60,108 nucleotides of DNA from NCBI GenBank assembly GCA_013360445.1, contig JABWBP010000023.1, positions 1 through 60,108 of the forward strand. The letters are read 5' to 3'. This DNA is from Calditrichaceae bacterium (GTDB taxonomy: Bacteria > Calditrichota > Calditrichia > RBG-13-44-9 > J075). The notes beneath the pieces are model-generated. The model did no database searches. It was not told the origin of the DNA and saw only the letters and a list, made by a program, of their open reading frames with translations. This document shows, one piece after another, positions 24,746 through 33,343 of the stretch. Position 1 is the first letter of the stretch. Every line of letters begins with the position of its first letter. The translations under genes and the position numbers were made by a program.

Positions 24746-26545
24746 ATGAGGAACTTCTTTAAATCGTGCGCCTTCCTGCTCCCGGTAATTTTCATCATGT
24801 TTATGCTGTCAACCGGGTGCGAGACGGAGAAAGTCGTTACTGAAACAGTGACGGTGCATGACACGGTTACGGTGACGATTACCGTACACGACACCATCAC
24901 CATCCTGGTGAACGGGGTGGAAGTGGATACGGTGGTCGCCAACCCGGCCATGATCGCCCAGGGCGGTACGGTTGAGTTGACCGCTTCCGCCACTGCCCAG
25001 CCGGGCGTCGGCCCGTTGACTTTCAACTGGTTCGCCAGCGCCGGCGAACTCGATGCGCAGACCGGCGACACGGTGCACTGGAAAGCCCCGGATGATCCCC
25101 AGGTGGTTACCATTACCGTGCACGCCGCCAACGCCGCGGGAACCTTTATCGGTATTGGCGCCAGCATGGTAGGCGTGGAAATGTACGTGCCCACGGTGAC
25201 CCCGTATTACTTAGGCGACGCGTCCTGCGCGGGCTGCCATAGCGGCACGCATAACGCCTGGGGCCAGACCGCCCACGCTGATGCCTGGGCCAGTTTGATG
25301 GAGAGCGGCCATCCGGCGCCCTATTGCTTTCCCTGCCACGCCGTGGGATGGGATTTTAATCTGGTCGATTCTACGTTCGTCGGTAATACCGGCAACAGCG
25401 GCTACGATGAAGCGCCCATCGCCAAGTTCGAAGACGTGCAGTGCGAAAACTGCCACGGCCCGGCGTCCGACCACGTGGCGCAGGTCAACCCGGCGTTGGT
25501 GCAAGTCAGCTATGACGTTATGAATTGCGGCCAATGCCACGAAGGCACTCATCATCCCTACCTGACCGAGTGGAATGAGTCTCCCCACAATTTTGATCCG
25601 TATGCCCATCCCAGCGCAAGCTGCGGCGGATGCCACGACGGCGTTGCTTCCGCGATTCGTTTGAGCGGAGAGTCGAATTATCCGTTGAACGTTTACTATG
25701 GCAGCGGGGCGATCACCACAAGGCCGGATACCGCTTCTGTGCCCTTGGAGGCCATCGTCTGCCAGGCCTGCCATGATCCGCACAGCGCGGAAAATCCCGG
25801 GCAAATACGCACCGTGGCAGACGTGCCCTTGAAAACTCCCACCGGCCAACCCCAGGTCTTTGTGACCCCCGGCGGCACCGGTAAGCTGTGCATGCACTGC
25901 CACCACGCCCGCTCTGGGCCTGCGGATCACATTCCCAATGGCAATCAGCGTTTTGGGCCGCACTACAGCCCGCAGGCGGATGTCATGGCGGCAGAGACAG
26001 GCTTTGAAGGCGTTGCGGATCCAACCTTCAACTGGGCCGGGCCTTCTCACCTGCTGGTGCAAAATAGCTGCAAAACCTGCCACCTGAACATGATCGAATA
26101 TCCCGGGCCGGCCGGCTCTGCCGTTACCGGGCATAAATTCGAGCCTACCCCGGAAGCTTGCGTCAACTGCCATGGTTCTATTACGGCATTCACACAGATT
26201 CCCGCGGCGGCAGACTTTGACGGCGACGGAACCGTCGAGGGATTGCAGGAAGAAGTGGACGGGTTGATGGTTCTCCTCCGGGATGCCATTGTGAATACTC
26301 CCCCCGGTCTGGATACCACCACCAAAGGCTTCATTGGCGCCCTGGGCGACCCGCTGCTCTCTACTCTCGAACAACGCGAAGCCGGTTGGAACTGGGTTTA
26401 CGTCTATCGCGACGCCAGCAGGGGCATCCATAACCCCGATTACATTGTCCAGTTACTCCAGGAAAGCTATAATTACATCACCAGCCAGCCGGTTCCCGGC
26501 GCGGTTGCGGTAAGGAACGACAACGAAGCGGTAAAGAATTGGTAA
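24746..26545 (+). CDS. Nine-haem cytochrome c lipoprotein with Ig/PKD-like domain
   Basis: AAAGGAGG precedes ATG 24746. The 599-residue product has a lipoprotein signal with lipobox LSTGC (Cys near residue 26). A repetitive Thr/Val linker (VTETVTVHDTVTVTITVHD) follows, then a PKD/Ig-like domain to about residue 150. Nine CxxCH motifs follow, including CAGCH, CFPCH, CENCH, CMHCH and CVNCH. The tail is a helical region without haem. It is probably anchored to the outer membrane and carries electrons outward or between periplasmic cytochromes. A strong terminator follows, so it is separate from the downstream bc genes. Confidence 0.87.
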   Translation: MRNFFKSCAFLLPVIFIMFMLSTGCETEKVVTETVTVHDTVTVTITVHDTITILVNGVEVDTVVANPAMIAQGGTVELTASATAQPGVGPLTFNWFASAGELDAQTGDTVHWKAPDDPQVVTITVHAANAAGTFIGIGASMVGVEMYVPTVTPYYLGDASCAGCHSGTHNAWGQTAHADAWASLMESGHPAPYCFPCHAVGWDFNLVDSTFVGNTGNSGYDEAPIAKFEDVQCENCHGPASDHVAQVNPALVQVSYDVMNCGQCHEGTHHPYLTEWNESPHNFDPYAHPSASCGGCHDGVASAIRLSGESNYPLNVYYGSGAITTRPDTASVPLEAIVCQACHDPHSAENPGQIRTVADVPLKTPTGQPQVFVTPGGTGKLCMHCHHARSGPADHIPNGNQRFGPHYSPQADVMAAETGFEGVADPTFNWAGPSHLLVQNSCKTCHLNMIEYPGPAGSAVTGHKFEPTPEACVNCHGSITAFTQIPAAADFDGDGTVEGLQEEVDGLMVLLRDAIVNTPPGLDTTTKGFIGALGDPLLSTLEQREAGWNWVYVYRDASRGIHNPDYIVQLLQESYNYITSQPVPGAVAVRNDNEAVKNW

Positions 26546-26558
26546 ACTGAGTTTACCC

Positions 26559-26595
26559 GCCCCCTCACCGGTTTGACCGGTGAGGGGGCTTTTTT
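26559..26595 (+). terminator. Rho-independent terminator
   Basis: A perfect 14-base stem (26559-26572 with 26576-26589, arms GCCCCCTCACCGGT/ACCGGTGAGGGGGC) has a 3-base loop and six T. It lies 14 bases after the stop codon of the 9-haem lipoprotein gene. Confidence 0.95.
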
Positions 26596-26726
26596 ATATA
26601 TTCCATCCCGTCGCTGCATACATCAAGACTTCCGGAAGTTGAGAGCTTTTTCCTTAGTGCTTTTCCGTGATTATACTCGTCAAAGCCTCATTAGCCATCT
26701 TTTTTCGATTTAAAAAAGGGGAAAAT

Positions 26727-27167
26727 ATGGGAATGAATCGCCGCAAATTTCTCAATGTTATCCTGGGGGGCGGATTTTTAGCCTGGATGGGAAGCGTCAT
26801 CTATCCGCTGGTCTCTTACCTGAAGCCCCCCAAAGTTCCGGAAGCGAACGTGAATTCCGTAAAAGCCGGGCTGGCTTCGGAGTTTCCCCCCAACAGCAGC
26901 CAGATCGTCAAATTCGGCAGAAAACCGGTCATCCTGGTGCGGGAGGATTCCGGCGAATTCCGCGCCTTTGCCGCCACCTGCACGCACCTGGACTGCATTG
27001 TGCAGTATCGAACCGATACCCGGCAGATATGGTGCGCCTGCCACAACGGAATATATGATTTGCGAGGCCGGAACATATCCGGCCCGCCCCCCAAACCGCT
27101 GGACGAATTTGTTGTGAATATTGTAAATGACGAAATTGTAATTGCCAAACCACAGCACGAGGGTTGA
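26727..27167 (+). CDS. Rieske [2Fe-2S] protein of a cytochrome bc complex
   Basis: ATG 26727 follows AAAGGGG and gives 146 residues. The N-terminus [21 protein letters not shown] is a Tat-type signal anchor. The cluster ligands are C85 and H87 in CTHLDC, and C103 and H106 in CACHNG. C90 and C105 supply the stabilising disulfide. This is a complete Rieske fold. It takes electrons from quinol at the Qo site of the cytochrome b encoded 2 bases downstream. Confidence 0.95.
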   Translation: MGMNRRKFLNVILGGGFLAWMGSVIYPLVSYLKPPKVPEANVNSVKAGLASEFPPNSSQIVKFGRKPVILVREDSGEFRAFAATCTHLDCIVQYRTDTRQIWCACHNGIYDLRGRNISGPPPKPLDEFVVNIVNDEIVIAKPQHEG

Positions 27168-27169
27168 AA

Positions 27170-28252
27170 ATGGCGGCTGCTATCGGTAAAAAAATTTATA
27201 CCTGGCTGGATGAACGCTTTCATTTAACTCCCCTGATCGAATTTATGAAGCACAAGCAAGTGCCGGTGCACCGCCATTCGATATGGTATTATATGGGCGG
27301 TGTGGCGCTGTTCTTGTTTATCATTCAGGTCGCCACGGGAATTTTGCTGCTTCTCTACTACCAGCCCGGGGTGGACAGCGGCTACGAGAGCGTTCGCTTT
27401 ATTATCACCAAAGTAAATTTCGGGTGGCTGGTCCGCTCGCTGCATAGTTGGTCGGCGAATTTGTTTATTCTGGTTATTTTTGTGCACATGTTCAGCACCT
27501 TCTTTACCCGCGCCTACCAAATGCCGCGCGAATTGACCTGGGTGACCGGCTTTATTCTGCTGGCCCTGGCCATGGGCTTCGGATTCAGCGGTTACCTGCT
27601 GCCCTGGAACGAGCTGGCGTTTTTTGCCACCAAAGTGGGCACCGACATCGCCGGGGCGGTTCCGCTCATCGGCAACGCCGTCAAAGTGCTGCTAAGAGGC
27701 GGCGACGAGGTGACCGGGGCAACTCTGTCGCGTTTTTATGCCTTCCACGTGGCCTTGCTGCCGGCCCTGTTTACGGTCATATTAGGGCTGCACCTGTTGT
27801 TTGTGCAGCGCCAGGGGATGCACGCCCCGGAGTACTTCGAGAAGCTGCCCCCGGAAAAGAAAAAGACCATCCCCTTTTTCCCCAATTTTCTGCTGCGCGA
27901 CGCGTTCGTCTGGTTGATCGTTTTAAACATTCTGCTCTACCTGGCGGTATTTTTTCCCTGGGAAATAGGCGTTAAAGCCGATCCCTTTGCCCCGGCCCCG
28001 GAAGGCATCCGCCCGGAATGGTATTTCATGTTCATGTTTCAAACCCTTAAACTGCTCCCCGCCCATTTACTCTTTTTAGAGGGGGAAGTGGCTGGCATCC
28101 TGTTCTTCACCGTTGTGGCGCTGGCCTGGTTATTCGTTCCCTTTTGGGAAATAAGGGCAAAACCCGGCCAAAAGCCCCGGCCCATGAGCATCATCGGTAT
28201 CCTGGTCATCGCATACATTATTATTTTAACCATTCTGGGATACATCTTTTGA
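27170..28252 (+). CDS. Cytochrome b of bc complex (b6/subunit IV fused)
   Basis: ATG 27170 is preferred to TTG 27164. The 360-residue protein holds two haem-b His pairs: the [19 protein letters not shown] pair and [17 protein letters not shown]. The Qo motif PEWY is in [10 protein letters not shown]. Eight or so membrane helices fit a fused cytochrome b6 plus short subunit IV. It oxidises quinol at the inner membrane together with the Rieske protein upstream and probably the 9-haem cytochrome downstream, which takes the place of cytochrome c1 or f. Confidence 0.95.
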   Translation: MAAAIGKKIYTWLDERFHLTPLIEFMKHKQVPVHRHSIWYYMGGVALFLFIIQVATGILLLLYYQPGVDSGYESVRFIITKVNFGWLVRSLHSWSANLFILVIFVHMFSTFFTRAYQMPRELTWVTGFILLALAMGFGFSGYLLPWNELAFFATKVGTDIAGAVPLIGNAVKVLLRGGDEVTGATLSRFYAFHVALLPALFTVILGLHLLFVQRQGMHAPEYFEKLPPEKKKTIPFFPNFLLRDAFVWLIVLNILLYLAVFFPWEIGVKADPFAPAPEGIRPEWYFMFMFQTLKLLPAHLLFLEGEVAGILFFTVVALAWLFVPFWEIRAKPGQKPRPMSIIGILVIAYIIILTILGYIF

Positions 28253-28265
28253 AAGGAGATCTCCG

Positions 28266-29546
28266 ATGTCCGTTGCAAGTTATAAAAACCGCCTGTTGCC
28301 ATGGTTCATCATGCTGAGTCTAGGGCTGCTGAGTACGGACCGCATCCCTGCCCAGGAAAAACGCCAGCTGCCGGAAGGGGATCAGTGTATCATCTGCCAC
28401 CAGGAAGAGGAGCTTTTGCCGCCTGATTTCAGCGAAAACGACGTGCATCTTCAACAGGGTCTCTCCTGCGCCGGCTGCCACGGCGGCGATCCCACTAAAG
28501 AGGACATGGACGAGAGCATGTCCCCCAAAGCCGGGTTTGTGGGGGTTCCCGCAAAGGCGCAAACTCCGCAATTTTGCGGCAAGTGCCATTCCGATATCAA
28601 TTTTATGCGCGCCTACCAGCCGCGCATTGCCACCGACCAGGTGAGCCAGTTTTATACCAGCGTGCACGGCAAAAAACTGCAACAGGGAGACCCAAAAGTA
28701 GCCGATTGCAGCAGTTGCCATACCGCTCACGCCATCCTCTCCGCGAAAGACCCGCGTTCCTCGGTCTATGCGCTGAACGTTCCCGCGACCTGCCAGAAAT
28801 GCCACAGCGATAAGGATTATATGAAAGAGTACGGCATTTCCACCACCCAGTACGACGAGTTTGTGGAAAGCGTTCACGGGAAAGCATTGTTAGAAAATAA
28901 AGATACCGGCGCGCCGGCCTGCAACGATTGCCACGGGAATCATGGCGCGATTCCCCCCGGCATCACTTCCATCAGCCACGTGTGCGGAACCTGCCACGTC
29001 AACAATATGCAGTACTTTGCGACCACCAAAATGGCGCGGGAGTTCGAGAAAGAAGATATCCACGGCTGTGAAGAATGCCACGGCAACCACGCAGTGCAAA
29101 AAACCTTCGATGATATGGTGGGGGTAAGTGACGAGTCGGTTTGCATGAACTGCCATGGCGAAGGCGATGAAGGCTATGAATCGGCAAAACAAATTCGCCT
29201 CAGTTTGGGGAACCTGGTTGCTGCTTATGATTCTGCCGCCGCGAAACAAACCGAGGTTCAACGGGTCGGTATGGACGACGTGGATATCGGTTTTCTGCTT
29301 CAGGAGTCGCACCAGAGCCTGATCCAGGCGCGAACCCTGGTGCACACCTTCGATCCCGTACAGGTGAGCGGCAAAACCGATGAGGGCATCCAAAAAGCCC
29401 GGGAAGCCCACGCGTTAGCGCTCCGGGAAATCAAAGATTCCAAAATTCGCCGGATGGGATTTGGAGTCGCGGCGCTGTTTGCGACCATGTTGGCCGTCGC
29501 ATTATTTTTTAAGATTCGTGAGATCGAGAGGAAGCAGGGTGGGTGA
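28266..29546 (+). CDS. Nine-haem membrane-anchored cytochrome c of the bc complex
   Basis: It starts 13 bases after cytochrome b, with AAAGGAG upstream. The 426-residue protein has a signal peptide (residues 8-29) and nine CxxCH motifs, from CIICH near residue 39 to CMNCH near residue 294. A haem-free helical segment and a C-terminal membrane helix (about 395-415) followed by basic residues complete it. No gene for cytochrome c1 or f is present, so this multihaem protein is the likely direct acceptor of the Rieske protein, as in other bacteria whose bc genes carry multihaem partners. That role is inferred from gene order. Confidence 0.88.
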   Translation: MSVASYKNRLLPWFIMLSLGLLSTDRIPAQEKRQLPEGDQCIICHQEEELLPPDFSENDVHLQQGLSCAGCHGGDPTKEDMDESMSPKAGFVGVPAKAQTPQFCGKCHSDINFMRAYQPRIATDQVSQFYTSVHGKKLQQGDPKVADCSSCHTAHAILSAKDPRSSVYALNVPATCQKCHSDKDYMKEYGISTTQYDEFVESVHGKALLENKDTGAPACNDCHGNHGAIPPGITSISHVCGTCHVNNMQYFATTKMAREFEKEDIHGCEECHGNHAVQKTFDDMVGVSDESVCMNCHGEGDEGYESAKQIRLSLGNLVAAYDSAAAKQTEVQRVGMDDVDIGFLLQESHQSLIQARTLVHTFDPVQVSGKTDEGIQKAREAHALALREIKDSKIRRMGFGVAALFATMLAVALFFKIREIERKQGG

Positions 29547-29638
29547 TTTAAAGAACCAGTTCATCCGGGATTTTTACGAAAAGCCTTATAAAAAATTTCG
29601 GAAGTTCCAAAAGACCCCAATTCAGGAGGTGATGTGGT

Positions 29639-31270
29639 ATGGGCATTTCCCCTGATAATTTAGAGCTTAACCAGATTTTCGGGTATTTGAAAAAATTAGA
29701 GGCGCGAATCGAGCGGTTGGAGGCGTACTTTAACCTGGGACCGGCCGGGGAAGCGCCGGAAATCGAACTTCCGCCGCCCTCCTCCGCCAAAGCCGAAGAG
29801 AGCGAAGACCGCTTAGAATTGCAAATTGGTGAAAACTGGCTGGCAAAAACCGGCATCGTAGTGCTGGCAGCCGGGATTGCTTTCTTGCTGGCGCTCCCGT
29901 ACAAAAATCTTCCCCCGATCCTCCCCGGCATCCTGGGCTATTGCCTGGCCGCGGGAATTTTTGCGCTGTCCCATTATTGGCGAAAATCGTTTTCCTTGAT
30001 TTCCCGCTACCTGCACGGCGGGGGGATGGCGCTGATGTACTTTGCTACCCTGCGCCTCTATTTCTTTAGCGCCGAAAAAGCCGTAACGAAGCGGTCCCTG
30101 GAAATAGTGCTATTGATGATCATAGTATTTGCAAATTTCTATATTTCCGGGCGCAGAAAATCGATTTACCTGGCCGGCCTGAGCCTGGCGATGGGCTATA
30201 CCACGGCGATCGTCAGCGACCAGGCCTATTTCCTGTTTGCGGCGGCGGCCCTCATGTCCGCTCTGGTAGTGTACTTCAAATTGAAGTATGGCTGGCAGCG
30301 CCTGCTGATCTTCGGAATCGTGCTGACTTATTTTACCCACTTCCTGTGGTTCTTAAATAATCCTTTTCTCGGCAAAAACCTCCAATTCGTTTCTTCCCCG
30401 GAAACCAACCTGTTATTCGTGCTGCTTTATGTGCTCATTTTCGCTGCCGGGAATTTTGTCCGGGATAAGAGCCTCCCGGAAAGCAATATGGTGATCATCA
30501 CCACCTTTCTCAATTGCGCCGGAGGTTACAGCCTCTTTTTACTCATCTCGGTGATCAAGTTTCCGGAACATATCGCGATGTATCATCTCCTGGCAGCGCT
30601 GGTGTTCTTGGGGCTCGCCATCGCGTACTGGTCCCGGGAAAAGAGCAAGTTTTCGACCTTCTTTTACGCCATGACCGGGTATTCCGCCCTGAGCGTTGCC
30701 ATCATTGCCCGGTTTAGCGAGCCGGAATCGCTGGTGTGGCTGGGCTGGCAAAGCCTTCTGGTAATCTCCACCGCGGTCTGGTTTCGCTCGAAATTCATCA
30801 TCGTGGCGAATTTCATCATATATCTCCTGATCTTTTTAGTATATCTGATTTTAGCAAAAACGGTAACTCCCATCAGTTTGAGCTTCGGGGTGGTTGCGTT
30901 GATGAGCGCCCGGATTTTGAACTGGCAGAAAGACCGCCTGGAGTTAAAAACCGAGCTGATGCGCAATGCTTACCTTGCGGCGGCTTTTTTTATGTTCCCA
31001 TATACGCTCTATCACATCGTTCCGGCGGGGTACGTAAGCCTGTCCTGGTTAGGGGTAGGGATCATTTACTACATTTTGAGCCGGGTTTTGAACAACCGGA
31101 AATATCGCTGGATGGCGCTTTTCACGCTGCTGCTGACCGTGGGGCACGTATTGCTTATCGACGCTACCCGGCTGGATCCCGCTTTGCGGGTGATTTCCTT
31201 CCTGGTAGTAGGAGCGGCGCTGGTGGTTATATCGATCTTTTATTCCCGCAGCAGGCTAAAGTCCCCCTGA
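29639..31270 (+). CDS. DUF2339 family polytopic membrane protein
   Basis: AGGAGG precedes the ATG. The 543-residue protein starts with a coiled-coil-like acidic segment (residues 10-60). The DUF2339 hallmark ENWLAKTGIVVLAAGIAFLL follows, then about 14 membrane helices. The family is widespread in FCB and Proteobacteria and its function is unknown. It lies 92 bases after the bc-complex genes and could be in the same transcript, but a respiratory role is not shown. Confidence 0.85.
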   Translation: MGISPDNLELNQIFGYLKKLEARIERLEAYFNLGPAGEAPEIELPPPSSAKAEESEDRLELQIGENWLAKTGIVVLAAGIAFLLALPYKNLPPILPGILGYCLAAGIFALSHYWRKSFSLISRYLHGGGMALMYFATLRLYFFSAEKAVTKRSLEIVLLMIIVFANFYISGRRKSIYLAGLSLAMGYTTAIVSDQAYFLFAAAALMSALVVYFKLKYGWQRLLIFGIVLTYFTHFLWFLNNPFLGKNLQFVSSPETNLLFVLLYVLIFAAGNFVRDKSLPESNMVIITTFLNCAGGYSLFLLISVIKFPEHIAMYHLLAALVFLGLAIAYWSREKSKFSTFFYAMTGYSALSVAIIARFSEPESLVWLGWQSLLVISTAVWFRSKFIIVANFIIYLLIFLVYLILAKTVTPISLSFGVVALMSARILNWQKDRLELKTELMRNAYLAAAFFMFPYTLYHIVPAGYVSLSWLGVGIIYYILSRVLNNRKYRWMALFTLLLTVGHVLLIDATRLDPALRVISFLVVGAALVVISIFYSRSRLKSP

Positions 31271-31298
31271 ACAATTGTTTTTGAATCATTCCTGCGAT

Positions 31299-31335
31299 AA
31301 AAAAGGCGCTCCCGGAATGAGAGCGCCTTTTTTTT
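31299..31335. terminator. Bidirectional terminator between convergent genes
   Basis: The stem is GGCGCTC/GAGCGCC with a 9-base loop, flanked by an A run on one side and eight T on the other. It serves both the DUF2339 gene (plus strand) and the secreted protein gene (minus strand). Confidence 0.9.
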
Positions 31336-31356
31336 ATGTATTCGCTAAAGGGACCG

Positions 31357-33270
31357 TTACTTCAGCAGGATCATCTTTTGCACGCGCTCGAAGTCGCCGG
31401 CCGCGAAGCGGCAAATATACATTCCGCTGCTGAGCGCTGCGCCGGCGTCGTTGCGGCCATCCCAAATCGCTTTGTAACGCCCGGGCTGCATTTGCGCATC
31501 CACCAGGGTGCGCACCTTCTGGCCCAACACGTTGTAGATTTCCAACTTCACGTTCGCTACTTGGGGAAGCCGGAAGTCCAGGGTGGTGCCGGGATTGAAG
31601 GGATTGGGATAGTTCCAACTGATGTCGAAAGTGGTGGGAAGTTCATCCTCTTCCCCCAGGCCGGTAATCACGTCTAAGGTCACCGGGATGGTGAACACCG
31701 GGGTGGCCGGGTCATTGCTGCTGATGACCACGCTGCCCTGGTATAAACCGGTACCCATAGCAAACAAACGGATAATGAAGCCGTCCGCATCGCCGGGAGC
31801 GATGCTGCCGCTGTCGTCGCCGATCAGCCGCATCCATACCGGACCGTCACTCTCTTCATACACAAAATATATATCCGGGGTGCCTTGCAATACCCCCCCC
31901 AGAGAGATGCGGCCCGGTACTATATCTACACTAATCCACAACCCCCCGGCAATCCCTGCCGAGGCCGGGAAATCCGAGGCCACGTCGTAGCTGAGGCCGG
32001 TGGCGGTTCCGGTGTTCAAATCATACTGGTGGAACAGCTGCGGAGCGCCCGCGCCTGAACCCTGGTCAAATACCCACAGGTAGGGACCGCCGATGTTCCA
32101 CTTGTCGTAGGCGGAGCCATACTGGGCGGTCAAACCGGTGTTAAGGGTCGCCAACACCTGGCCGGTGCGGCTGACCAGGGTCGGGGGAGTATCCCAGGTG
32201 CCCACCCAGAAGGCGTCTGCACCTTCGTCGTAGGCGATGTGGCGCACCGCCACCGGGGAGGGAATGGCGCCGATCAAGGTCTTGGTGGTGAAATCCATCT
32301 GGTAGATGGTGTTCGCCGCCGCCCCGCCGTACATATAAGCGCCGTCATAAGCCAGGTCGCGCAGGCCGGTCACCCCGGGAATGGAAAATTCCTCGACCAG
32401 GGTGCAGGTGTACACGTCGAGCTTGTGCAGCAAGTTCGAGGCCCAGCGGGTAGTGTATCCGTAAACGCCGTCAAATTCCGCCCCGGCATTGCCCAGCGCC
32501 CCGGTGAGGTTCTCCAAATTGCAGGAATATTGCAGATCCCAGAAAGCTTCGGCCACTAAGGAATAGGTGTGTCCTTCCACCGCGCGCGGGTGATGCGCTT
32601 CGGCTTCATTGCTCACCGGGCCGGAATAGGGATTGACCCGCAGTTTGACTCTGGTGAGGAAGACTTCCGCCGACCAGTCCAGGTTTGCTGCCCCGGCGGG
32701 CGCAGTGTTAGAGATGGTTACCGGAACATCCGTAGAATATCCGGGTGCGAGCGATACATTGATCATTTCCGGATCTACCGCGATAACGGGCGGGTCGATG
32801 CCCTGACCCTGCACGCTAACGTTATACTCCGGGGTAATGGGGTCATTGCTGAGAATGGCCAAGGATCCCGTGTGGGGGCCAGCCGCGGCGGGGGCAAAGG
32901 TAACCGTTACCGCCTCGCTGTCCCCGGGGAGCACGCTAAACTGGGCAGGACTGGCGCTGAAAGAGGGGTGGGTGGAAACAATATCGCTGACGACCAAATC
33001 GGCGTTACCCTGGTTAAGAACGTAGAGCGTTTCGGAACTTTGCTGGTTGACCGCGGTGGTATCGAACACCAGGGGATCGGGATAAGCGCTGATGGAAGGG
33101 GCGTCCACTACATACGTGTGAACCGGAATAAATTTGTGATGATTGGTTGGAAGGTTTTGCGCCGAAGAAGGGCTATTAAAAATAAAAATAACAAAGAATG
33201 GAAATGTTGCTATCCGGAGAAACCGTTTTTTCCGTCCTGGCAATTCCCTTTGAGGACGTTGAGTTTTCAT
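31357..33270 (-). CDS. Secreted choice-of-anchor protein with T9SS sorting tail
   Basis: AGGAGG precedes the start at 33270. The 637-residue protein has a signal peptide (to SSAQN near residue 39). An Ig-like HYDIN/choice-of-anchor D repeat spans about 55-160, with FDTTAVNQQSSETLYVLNQG and SNDPITPEY. A second related module follows, then a propeller-like middle (YDGAYMYGG, YDEGADAFWVGTWD). The C-terminal sorting domain contains YPNPFNPGTT and ends KMILLK. It is likely exported by type IX secretion and held at the surface. It follows the 8-haem cytochrome gene by 73 bases. Confidence 0.85.
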   Translation of the reverse strand: MKTQRPQRELPGRKKRFLRIATFPFFVIFIFNSPSSAQNLPTNHHKFIPVHTYVVDAPSISAYPDPLVFDTTAVNQQSSETLYVLNQGNADLVVSDIVSTHPSFSASPAQFSVLPGDSEAVTVTFAPAAAGPHTGSLAILSNDPITPEYNVSVQGQGIDPPVIAVDPEMINVSLAPGYSTDVPVTISNTAPAGAANLDWSAEVFLTRVKLRVNPYSGPVSNEAEAHHPRAVEGHTYSLVAEAFWDLQYSCNLENLTGALGNAGAEFDGVYGYTTRWASNLLHKLDVYTCTLVEEFSIPGVTGLRDLAYDGAYMYGGAAANTIYQMDFTTKTLIGAIPSPVAVRHIAYDEGADAFWVGTWDTPPTLVSRTGQVLATLNTGLTAQYGSAYDKWNIGGPYLWVFDQGSGAGAPQLFHQYDLNTGTATGLSYDVASDFPASAGIAGGLWISVDIVPGRISLGGVLQGTPDIYFVYEESDGPVWMRLIGDDSGSIAPGDADGFIIRLFAMGTGLYQGSVVISSNDPATPVFTIPVTLDVITGLGEEDELPTTFDISWNYPNPFNPGTTLDFRLPQVANVKLEIYNVLGQKVRTLVDAQMQPGRYKAIWDGRNDAGAALSSGMYICRFAAGDFERVQKMILLK

Positions 33271-33302
33271 GGCTCGTCCTCCTGTATGGGATTTAGATAA
33301 TA

Positions 33303-33333
33303 ATGTAGAGACGCGCCGGCGGCGCGTCTCTAC
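33303..33333. repeat. Perfect 13-base palindrome GTAGAGACGCGCC
   Basis: GTAGAGACGCGCC at 33305-33317 pairs perfectly with 33321-33333 around a 3-base loop. The GTAGAGACG...CGTCTCTAC core is a dispersed palindrome I know from cyanobacteria and other phyla. It lies between two genes of the minus-strand operon, where it may stabilise or attenuate the message. It has no T run. Confidence 0.75.
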
Positions 33334-33343
33334 CGTAACCAGA

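Noticed and set aside
25211-26431. Minus-strand frame of 406 codons opposite the 9-haem lipoprotein
   Set aside because: It is a shadow of the cytochrome reading frame, in which conserved Cys-His motifs dictate the sequence on the other strand.
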